The notes under the pieces were generated by a model. That model saw nothing but the letters and a program-made list of their open reading frames with translations, made no database searches and was not told where the DNA came from. From contig MU277681.1 of assembly GCA_022385805.1 (NCBI GenBank), positions 444,160-508,159 on the forward strand: 64,000 bases of DNA. The letters are read 5' to 3'. Every line of letters starts with the position of its first letter. Position 1 is the first letter of the stretch. Position numbers and translations under genes: made by a program. Below, one piece after another: positions 1 to 9,894 of the stretch. Origin of the DNA: Pilatotrama ljubarskyi (Eukaryota > Basidiomycota > Agaricomycetes > Polyporales > Polyporaceae).

Positions 1-3000
1 AACCCCACACCGACACAACCCGAACATACCCCTCCAACCACCCAGCCCACCGAGAAGCCCCCGCAACCACCTGCTCCCACGCCAGCAACCGAGCCACCAC
101 CGAAACCGCCCTCACCGCCAAGTCAGCCCCCGCCGAAACACGGCCCGCCCCCTCAGTCACCGCCGCCTCGACCACAAGCACCGCGGGCCACATCCGAACC
201 ACAACACCCCGCAAAGCAGCCAGAACCCCGCACCACGACGCACGGAACAAACACACGAACAACAACAGCAAAAACGGAGGTGCCTCCCCCAAAACCCCCC
301 GCAAGAGACCTGACCCAGACGTCGACAAGAGCACACCAGCGACCGACAAGCCCACCATCGCGAAGCGGACGAACAACCCAGGCATCGAAGATAGCCGCGC
401 CCCTCAGGCAGACCGAGAAAGACCGCCCCGCCCCGCTCAAAAAGCAGCAGGAGAGCCCCGCCCGCAAGACGAACACGGTCCGGCGCCAATGCCCCCAGAC
501 CACACCCCCCCCGCACGGCTCCCACCGCTGACCAAGACCCCCAACGAGCCCCACCACCAGTAGAAGACCAACCCACTAAACAGGATCCCAAAAAGCAACA
601 ACCACAACCGCGAGAACAAAGAGAGCACAAAGAACGTCAACAACACAAGCAGGACCAGGAACACGAGCAGCGCGCACAGCAGAATGGCACACAAAGCCCC
701 CGACCAGACAGCCCCCAACACCGCCGCGAAGGGCCTCGCGGACCAGCCCGAACGCTGCCGCCCGACGGCCAGGGCGAGCACAAACAGCAGCACCAGAAAC
801 CCGAGCAACTAGAGCCGCCCGGGGAAGTTGAAAGAAAGCCCAAACGAGGAACCGCCAGACCCAGGCGACCAGAAGCAGAGCAGGAGATCCCTCGCCATCC
901 CAAAGACGCGCAAGGGGGCCGACAACAACCTGAAACCGTCCACCGCCGCAGAAGACGCCGTACCCGGAAAGCACGGCAACGAAACATAGAAAAGCCACCG
1001 CCAAGAGAGCGCCAGGACCGGCACACCGCAAAACAGCGACACATGACCCACGCGAGAGGGACCCCCACAGAAAACCCGCCCCCCAATGACGAACCACACG
1101 GGAACACCGAGGAAAAGACGCACGGACAAAACCAGACACGGCAAAAAGCAACGCGCAAACAAACCGCACCCCAACGCACCACCACAGAGACAAGAAGGCG
1201 AGCCGGGAAACCGACAACGCCACCGCAGAGGCCACACACAGCGAGGGGATGAAAGAACCGAATGGATGCAAAACACCCAGAAGCACGCAGCCACAACCTG
1301 CAAAAAACAGGTGAGAAGAACGCGAGAGCAAGAAATGGATCACAGAACCGAGGATCAACCGCAACCCCACACAGCAGGACAAACGAACGCACGGCGGAAG
1401 CCCGCGGCGCACAAGAAAAAGACGCCGCAAAAGACGAAAGACAGCCTGGGACAGAGGCCCACCCAGAAGGCACGACACCGACGGGCAAAACCAACGACGA
1501 AAAAAGACACGGCGACAATAAACAACACTCGCCACCCCCAACCGCAACCAGCCCAGACGGCCGCGCAACCACCAGAAAACCACCAACCACTCCACGGACG
1601 ACACGAACCAGACGCCAAACACGAGGCCCTGACACGACGCCCAGGAACAGCAACGACAAGCGAACAAGAAATCCAGCGAAACAAAGCAGAAGATGGACGA
1701 CGCGAGCACCAGCACCGGCAAACAAAGCAAAGAAACACGCAGAGAGACGCAGACAGCCGCAGAAGACATAAAAAACAGCCAAAACAAAACCAGGGAAACC
1801 GTCTGAGCGCCCAGGGAACCCAAAGGACAACCAAGAGCGGCACGGAAGACAAGAAGAAGACCACAGAGTAGGAAACGCACAAAGCCAGGGAACGCAGCCA
1901 ACACAGAGGCAAACGAACTCACACCCACCACGTCACGACACACCAGGACGTGAACCGCACACAGGCACAAAAAAAACAAAAAAAAAGCCCATACCAGATC
2001 GTGAAAGAACAAAGCCGCCCCCGCAGAAGCGGCAAAGCAAGCAAAAAGACCGTCAACACGCAACCGCAACCACCACCGCCGCCCGAGCCCGAACGAACGC
2101 TCAATTCAGAACCACACAAAAAGAAACACCACAAGCCGCAGAGAACACCCAATATAAAAACACAGCCGGCACACCCGATAATAAAACCCGCGAACAAAAC
2201 AACAACCAAGCCACAACCAGGACCCGAACCTAGCACCCCAATGGACGGACCCGCAGCGCCAGCAACCAAAAACAAACTCACGCACGACACACCCCAAAAA
2301 ACACCAACACCTACACCCGAGCCAAACCCCAGCCACAACAACACACCTGGCAAAACACGGCAGTAGAGCGACCCAGCGCCGAAACCTCCACCGCCCACAC
2401 ACTCCGCCCGCAGACCACCCGCCACACACAACCCGGCAACCCAAACCACGCACCCAACTGGGACGCAAACCAGTGCAAAACCAGAACACAACAGCAGACC
2501 GCACCCGCCCACCACCCCCGCCCAAGACACAACACCCCCCCCAATGGCACCCAAAAAGACCACGACACGAACACGCCCCTAACTCCGACCGCCCGGCACA
2601 CAGCAAGCCCAACAAGACACTACCACCCCTCCCACACACACCCCCAGCCGTACAAAAAGCACCGACCGTCACACAACAACGCACTCAGAAACCCAAGAAC
2701 GACCCACACCCACAAGCAGCCGGGAAACACCCCCCAGCACGAAAACAGAACCGCCACACTGAACCCCCCAAGTCCCCAAACCACCCAGCTCGAACCAGAG
2801 CAACGCGCCCCGACCACACACGCCTCCACCAACAAGCCCCTCCCCCCATCCGCCAACAGCCCAGCGCACCCAGACCCCACCCCGCCCAACCACCCGCACA
2901 AGCCAACCTCGATCACCAGAGCCCGGCAAACGGACGCCACCGCAGAATCAATCACAGGCAACACCGACACCAACCAACCGAGCACGGGAGGCACGAAGAA

Positions 3001-6000
3001 GAACCACCAACTGAGGAGCACCCCCGCCTCCAGCCAGAACAACGGCACCCCACGCGACCCCAAACACGAGCAACAGACGCGCGTGACCAACCCAAAACGC
3101 CACTCACGAGGCCTAGCCGAACAACACGCAACCCCCCAAACCCACGCAGGCCAAAAAGAATACACCGAACACACCGGGCTGCAGCACGGCGACACACGCC
3201 CGGAACCGCCCCAACACGCCGTCCCAAACGCCACCCCCAACACCGCCGACAAGTCAACGAAAACGGGGCAACACCCCAAGACCACGACAAAGGCACCACA
3301 GGCCCACAAGCGAAGCTCAGGCACCCAACCCACGCACAAGGACGCACACCCACGAGCGGCCACGGCCCAAGCCAGCGAGCCCCCGACGCCCGGATAGCCC
3401 AACCCCATCACATCCCCGACAAGAAGCCGCAAAGCAGCGCACCGCCGCCGAAAGAAGAAAAACCAGACACCATCGTCAGGCGACCTCCTAGCATCAAGCA
3501 AGAACAAGAAGCCCAGAAAAAGCAAGCACGCGAGCAGGAGCCACGACGACCAAAACAGACACCCAACAAGCCCGCACCGCGACACGACCAACAAGGTCGG
3601 CTTCCCGGAACAGGCGAACACGCTCGCGACGAAAGCGACCACAGACGAGGGAGCACAAGTCAACAGACAACGCAACAAAGGAGACGACACAGGCGCCACG
3701 ACACACAAGCATCCAACCCGCACGTGACCCACAACAACACCAACACCCAGGCCTACAGAGCCGGCGTACCTCCCACGCAACCCACATCACCCCACGGGCA
3801 GAGCGGGACCACAGACCAACGCCCCTACCCCCCGACGCAACCACGCCGCCCACGACACGCACGAGCTCACGCCACCACCAGGACCGCGACAACAGAACAC
3901 GGAGCCCAACACCACACAAACATAAGGAAGCAACAGCCGCAAGCCCCCGCAAAGGAGCCAACCAACGCGCGAGACCCCACCCCAAAGCCATCCACTCGCA
4001 CCGAGATACGAGATACAGTAAGAGTCCACCCGCCGCCACAGTGCCTGGCGGTGCCGCGCACAAGAGCAACACCACCAAACCGAGACACCGACCGGACAGA
4101 ACACACAGCTTCCCTGCAGCCCAAGTAACCAGCACCGTAGAGCAACCGACAGATCCCTACAGCCGGCCACAACCAAAGCCAAAATGCGCCCAACGCGCAA
4201 ATGCCGCCAGCAACAAAACCACAAACCCTCACCGCGGCAACACCGTGCAGACGCGAGAAACACGAGAAAGAGCCAGCCATACTACGAGCACAGAGTACCA
4301 CGCCCCGCCACGACGCCGGACCGCGAAAAAGAAACGCCATCGGCAGCAAACCGACGTAGGTACGATGGGAAACCACCGCCCACGTCCCGACAGGACAAAC
4401 ACTCCAGTGCGCACCAATCCAACCCCCCAACCCATAGAAGATCCACCCCCTCCCGCAAACAACACCCCTCGCGCACAACCCCACGATGCCCCCAAACCCC
4501 CGGCCAAAGACCGACGCAAACCCGACCGTCACAAAGCACAACAACACCCCACGCACCCTCAACTCCACCCCTCCCACTAACAGGGCGAGGCAAACCCACA
4601 GAAGCGAAGAACATACCCCCAACAGTCAACGCCCAAAGCGCCCTGAGCAACCAACCAACGACACAAAACGCAGCCAAACCGGAAGACCGCCAATCCCCGA
4701 ACACCATCAGCAACCCCCGCACCTACAGACCACACAAACCCGCACAAAACACCCCCACCGCCCCTCGCAACAACCAACGAGCACTCAAAACAACTCGGGC
4801 CCCGATAACTCATACCAACCGCCACCGCCACCCCGACCCACAGGCCACCTACGACCGCAGCATCATCGACGCACACAACCTCAGCACGGACGAACCGGAC
4901 ACCAGAAAGCGCCAACCCACCTACACACCGGCCAGGCTCCGCACCACCCGCACCCGCCCCATCAACCACCCCCCCGCCCATCGGCCCGCCGAGTCCCGAC
5001 AACTCCACACCAGCGAACCCCACGTCCCAGAAGCACGCCACAACAACCACAATCACCACAGGAACAAGATCCTCCGCCCAACAATCAACAGCGAACACAA
5101 GGAGCGGAAGGCACAATAAGCACATCAACAGAGCCAAGAGAACAAGCGCACTCCCCACAACCAGAGCCACCGCATCCACGAACGCGACAAGCACTGAAAC
5201 CACAGCAGAAACAACCCACGAAAAGACGACCAAAAACCCGCAGACCCCAACAACAAAGGCCCCCACCGCCCCCAAAACCACACCCCCACCCCAGACCACA
5301 TCCCCCCCGGACGCCACCATCCCCCCCAACCACGCCACCGCCGGCTCCACCACCTCCCCCGCAGCGCCCGACACGACAACAACCAAACCCACCCCGCCCA
5401 AAACATCCAGACACAACAAAGCCAGGTCGGTCAACCGGAGAACAGCACCGTCACGACACGGCCGCCTCCACCGAATAAACACCGCGACATAGGACAGACC
5501 CAACAGCAAGCGCCACCCACCGCACCAAGACAACAAAGACAAGAACACAGAAAAACACGCCCACGACGCCGAAAAGGACGGGGACTCGAAGCGACCGCGC
5601 GAGACCACAGCAGACCAAAACGAGGCCACCAGCAGCAACCACAATGCAAGCAAAAGCAAACCAGGCAACCGCGCAAACCCGCACAACCACCACCAGCAGA
5701 GCCGCATACAACAGAAACAGAGCGACCCCCCAGCAACTGAGGAACCACCAAAGACAGCGACGAGACGACCACCAAACACGGACCCCGCCCCGGCATACCC
5801 CGACCGCCAGCACGCACCACCCAACCACGACCAGCAGCCCAACAACCCCGAAGCCAACAGGCGGCGAGGCGACGACCCCCCGACAACAGAAGCCCCATCA
5901 CCTGACAGCAAAACGCAGCAGAACAACTGCCACAAAGCGCACCAAGGCGTGGAAAACCCACACGGACGAAGCGCGGAGCCACGAGAAAAGCCCAGAATGA

Positions 6001-6712
6001 AGACGCAAGACAACCAAACAACACAGAGCGCACGCCAAGCAACCGGCCGGGCGACCCACCACCAGCCAGCAGCACACACCAAGCCCCCGACCCACCTCGA
6101 AAGCCCGCAAGCGAACACGACCGCACAGCCCGACACCGAAGAGACCACCAGAGCGAACAGCAAGCACCACCAGAAGCACACGCACCCAACGAAGACCCGG
6201 AAAGAGCCACCCACAGAGACCCACCAAGCAGAGAGACCTCAGAACAACGACACACCGACGCACAGGAACCCACTGGACCCCGAGGACCCAAACGGCCCTA
6301 AAGCCGCCCCACAGACGCCCCACGAGCTCAACACGGCCCGAACACCGAGAACCAAGAGCAAGGAAACCCACCAGGCTCAAAGTCCCCCGACGCCGACCAG
6401 CCATAGAAACCAACGGAACGGCAAAGAATAGACACGAACGAACGGAAGCAAACCCGCAAAAAGGGAACCAAAGCTGCCAACGACGCACACACATCCGAAC
6501 CACCGAACCAAACGGACCCACGCACAACAAGAAAACCCGACAGCAAAGACCACGTCAAAACACCACACCTCATAGCACCACCTCCGCCTCACCGCCCCAC
6601 TCAACCACACCCCACACCCGTCCCCCCGCAGCCCCAGGCAAAGAGCAAGCAACCCGCCCAAGCGACTTCCGCAAACAGCGCGCCACCAGAACCCGCAACC
6701 CGAATCTCCAGA
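1..6712. other. T- and G-depleted (A+C-rich) strand-asymmetric tract
   Basis: The + strand is almost free of T. Hand counts of the 60-base lines starting at 1, 1501, 3001 and 5401 total 84 A, 105 C, 41 G and 10 T in 240 bases. The complementary strand is therefore rich in G and T and nearly free of A. The bias holds along the whole tract and fades only in the last 50 or so bases. I see no tandem unit, no codon structure and no recognisable protein. All stop codons contain T, and all contain A, so both strands stay open by composition alone. The tract runs off the left edge of the window, so its full length is unknown. It could be an extreme mutational or transcriptional skew domain, or an assembly peculiarity. 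Confidence 0.95.
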
Positions 6713-6764
6713 GTAAGCTTCCCGTCTCCTCGCTGCTAGAAACATTCCTGAGGGACCTCGGCAG

Positions 6765-7328
6765 GGGACAGTACGCGTAGTTGCCCTGTGCGAAGTCCTG
6801 GCGATATTGGCTGCGCATGTTCCCACCTCCTTCTCTACGTACGCCCTTACCGTGCTAGACCAACGCATCCCGGCAGGGGAAGGAGCAAAACATGTTCGCA
6901 TCACACCTACCTTCGCACTGGGGTGGCTCCTTATCATGAGCGCCGGAGCCCTCCGCTTAGCCTGTTACCGCGCGATGGGCAAACACTTCACCTTCCAAAT
7001 CACCATCCGCGAAGACCATCGCCTGGTGACGAGAGGGCCATACTCGGTCGTCCGCCACCCCGGCTACTCCGCCCTCCTGATGATCGTCCTGGGTACAATG
7101 TTGACGTTCTTTGGGAGCGGGTCCTGGCTGTGGGAGTGCGGCGTGTTGGCTACCCCGATCGGCAAAGCGTTTGGCATCGCTTGGGTGGCGGATTTGCTGT
7201 ACGTGCCTGTTGTGATGGTGTTCTTCAGGTTGAAGGCGGAAGACGAGCTGCTAAAGAAGGAATTCGGAAAGGAGTGGGAGGAGTGGGCGAAGAGAACGCC
7301 GTACTGGTTGATCCCAGGTATACTGTAG
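6765..7328 (+). CDS. Isoprenylcysteine carboxyl methyltransferase-like protein, 5'-partial
   Basis: This is the C-terminal 187 residues of an ICMT/Ste14-type membrane methyltransferase, which methylates the prenylated C-terminal cysteine of CaaX proteins at the ER. Visible family marks are the VRHPGY motif, followed by a hydrophobic stretch and the C-terminal block with EFGKEWEEW ending in IPGIL. A 52-base intron (6713-6764, donor GTAAGC, acceptor GGCAG, phase 0) precedes this exon at the same place and phase as in the downstream paralogue at 8488. The first exon of about 60 residues, which should carry the first membrane segment and a TPPNP-like motif, is not recognisable: the sequence left of 6713 is the T-poor tract. 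The gene is either truncated or its first exon has been changed beyond recognition. Confidence 0.8.
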   Translation, partial: GTVRVVALCEVLAILAAHVPTSFSTYALTVLDQRIPAGEGAKHVRITPTFALGWLLIMSAGALRLACYRAMGKHFTFQITIREDHRLVTRGPYSVVRHPGYSALLMIVLGTMLTFFGSGSWLWECGVLATPIGKAFGIAWVADLLYVPVVMVFFRLKAEDELLKKEFGKEWEEWAKRTPYWLIPGIL

Positions 7329-7687
7329 GCTCGACACCTACCAGCGTCATGTAGAGGTTTCCGTGGCCCTGGTACCTCGACAGTAGCATGTCCAAAATCA
7401 GCTGATTCGGCATAGCCTGTACAATATCACTCTACTGAAGCTTGTCCGTCACAAGCTGTATCTGGCATGAGATGGTAAGCGCACAATCCGTCGGTGATCA
7501 TTTTGAACGCAGTAGGCAGTAGTACTTACTCGCGGGTCAGGCCCACCGCGCTCCGCTCTCTAACACGAGGTAGTGGCGACCGCAGCGCTGGTTGCATAAG
7601 TCACTTTGACTGGGTGTTTGGAACGTATCGATCAGTCGATGGGTGCCGCATTCTGTACGCAATGGCCCGGGACATGGTGGTAAGTAA

Positions 7688-7711
7688 GTACAGTACAGTA
7701 CAGTACAGTAG
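7688..7711 (+). repeat. Short (CAGTA)n microsatellite
   Basis: About four tandem copies of a five-base unit, CAGTA, follow two copies of GTAA in the intergenic region. It is too short to imply any function. Confidence 0.8.
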
Positions 7712-8423
7712 AAGGCACTTCGCCTCGTCTGCCATAGACGCCCATGAACGCCACGAAGCACTATTCGGCGCTTATATAGTATCCTACAAGCGTGCGCGTG
7801 AAGATTCATGAAATAACTTGTCCTGATTCCTTACCTTAATCACCTTGCAGCCCGCTGTCACGTTTGGGTTCCGGGGCTCACGCGGACCATAGTCGATTTC
7901 TTGACCACTCAGGAACCTTGCTTTGTCTCTGGGGAAGGCCGCCGCTAGCATACCTTTGGGCGATCTGTTCCCAACCTGACGGCCGCCGTCAGTCGAGCTG
8001 CGCAAACAGGTGACCCTCTTCTCTCACTGGACACAGGTCGAGGACGTCCTCTTATAACCACGATGCTTTGCGGCGCCCTCCAGGCCAGGCCCTATTCTGT
8101 AGCACACCTCGTCCGGTGAGCTGTGCCTGCGCTGAAACCATACTGAATTCCCGTCCTTTCGGCGCCCACGACGAAAGCGTACAGAGATTCTCACCGTTGC
8201 GCCTCCGGCTTGTGCGGAGATCCCGATCGTAGGAGGGATAACAAGCTGAAGTACCGTCATCGCGGCCTCCGAGTGATGTCGAAGCGTCTTGCCGCTGGAC
8301 CCGTGGGCTGAGGCCTCTGTGCCCAGAGAGGGACATGTCAACCACTATTCTCATTTAGGAACTACGGCCGCCGAGCCAGCTCCTCTGCGGAACAGTATGT
8401 TTGAGGCGTATGCTGGAAGACGG

Positions 8424-8431
8424 CATATAAG
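8424..8431 (+). promoter_or_regulatory. TATA-like element upstream of the intact methyltransferase
   Basis: The sequence CATATAAG lies about 60 bases before the ATG at 8488, a plausible TATA spacing for a fungal gene. This rests on position and sequence only. Confidence 0.4.
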
Positions 8432-8487
8432 AGAAGCCGTCATGGCCGAGTTTCTTGACAAAGTCCCAAATCCCCAGTCTCTTCAGC

Positions 8488-9283
8488 ATGTCGCCTATCG
8501 CAGCACCCATCGCCCTCAAAGTCCCCCTCCTGCTCATCGTGGCATATTCCAACTTCATCACCTTCACCCCTCCTAACCCCCGCACGGCGCCGGATGAACA
8601 AAGCAAGTATTCCACCGCTAAATACATCGTCCGGCAAGTACGCCCACCCTGGGTCCGCGCGCTGGAAAAGGTGTGGGCTGCCTGTCTCGATCTCCTCATG
8701 ATCCCTCGGCTAAATGGTCGCTGTATAGACGATCACGCAGAGCTTCATCCTTTTCGAGGTCGGCACCATCCTCACCACGTATCTACCTTCGCCGCTCGCG
8801 GAGCGCTTCCTGCCCACGCTCGCCTGGCGTCCCGCCACATCCGCCCTCGGCGTACGGCTCACCCCTCTCTTCCTCATCGGCGCCATCCTCTGCGCCATCG
8901 GCGGCATCATCCGCATCCTGTGCTACCGCGCTCTCGGGCGGCACTTCACCTTCGAGCTCTCTCTGCGCAAGGATCACAAGCTGGTCACCGACGGCCCGTA
9001 CGCTGTCGTGCGCCACCCGAGCTACACCGCGCTCATCATGGTAACTATCGGCACGCTGCTGTGTCTCACCGGCAGCGGGTCGTGGCTCTCCGAGAGCGGC
9101 ATCTTGAGCACGCTCGTCGGGAGGCTGCTCGTCGTCGCATGGGCGGCGGAGGTCGCGTGGATCCCGATCGTCATGATCCTGCGGGTTGGGACGGAGGACG
9201 AGATTCTGCGGAAGGAGTTCAAGGATGAGTGGGAGGCCTGGTCGTTGAGAACGCCGTACAAGCTGATCCCGGGAATTGTGTAA
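8488..9283 (+). CDS. Isoprenylcysteine carboxyl methyltransferase (ICMT/Ste14 family)
   Basis: Two exons, 8488-8670 and 8729-9283, joined by a 58-base phase-0 intron, encode 245 residues, the usual length for the basidiomycete ICMT family. The N-terminus has a hydrophobic segment (residues about 9-25), then a TPPNP motif. The C-terminal half contains the VRHPSY motif, more membrane segments, and the conserved acidic/aromatic end with EFKDEWEAW and IPGIV. Such enzymes transfer a methyl group from S-adenosylmethionine to prenylcysteine in the ER membrane; fungal targets include Ras-like GTPases and mating pheromones. Neighbour 6765-7328 is a paralogue with the same intron position, so the pair arose by tandem duplication. 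Whether this copy is the main Ste14 or a specialised one cannot be told from the sequence. Confidence 0.9.
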
Positions 9284-9894
9284 ATTAGTGGACACTTCAC
9301 GTTGCTCACGGTAATCGTCACTGAAACTGTATCTCCGTGCCTACACTTCGGTCCCGTGTATGGTTCTCAACTCATCGTTGGAAGTGGATGGGACGCGTTC
9401 TCGTAATCATCACTATGTCCCGAGTAGACAGAGGCGCTCACGAGGACCTCAGCCGATTGTTACATGCTCAGTTTTCACATGACTCGTATGCGGTACCCAT
9501 CGAGTGAACGTAGAAGAGGGTTCTCGAGCTGGGCACGACTCGTCACAGCATATAGTACTTATTCGCATTACTTGAAGGCCACCAAGACCTAGAGAAACGC
9601 GCTCGGTTAAGATAGTAATTACTGTGTCCTGGGAGTGACGCTGCCTCGCTGTTTTCAGATGTCTCGTGCTGCATATAGCTCGCTATACAGCTGTCCATCG
9701 CGGTAGTATTCACCAATGCATGTATTAGATCTATATCCAGTGTCATAGAGAAAGCATATACGAGTGCACTATACGCATCAAGAATAGTGTAGACCAAGTG
9801 CTGTATGTTACTTTTGTACATCCACCTAGGCTCACTGGCATGCACCATCGCACGCTCCTTGCTGGTAAGGAAGCAGCCTACAGCGAGCGCAGGC
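9284..9894. other. Convergent intergenic region
   Basis: This 611-base stretch lies between the 3' ends of two converging genes. I see no open frame with coding character and no RNA gene. Confidence 0.6.

Larger units (their letters stand above)
7329..8487. other. Intergenic region between the two methyltransferase genes
   Basis: No coding region can be supported here. It holds a short pentanucleotide microsatellite near 7688-7711 and a TATA-like element near 8424, both listed separately. It should contain the 3' flank of the truncated gene and the promoter of the intact one. Confidence 0.6.

Noticed and set aside
1..6700. Many long open frames on both strands, up to about 550 codons
   Set aside because: Every stop codon needs a T and an A. 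One strand has almost no T and the other almost no A, so long frames arise without selection. Their translations are mere composition (Pro/Thr/Arg/Gln or Val/Leu/Cys/Trp/Gly) with no motif.
1..6700. T-poor tract as a telomere or simple satellite
   Set aside because: No tandem unit and no TTAGGG/CCCTAA repeats are visible; the sequence is complex despite its composition.
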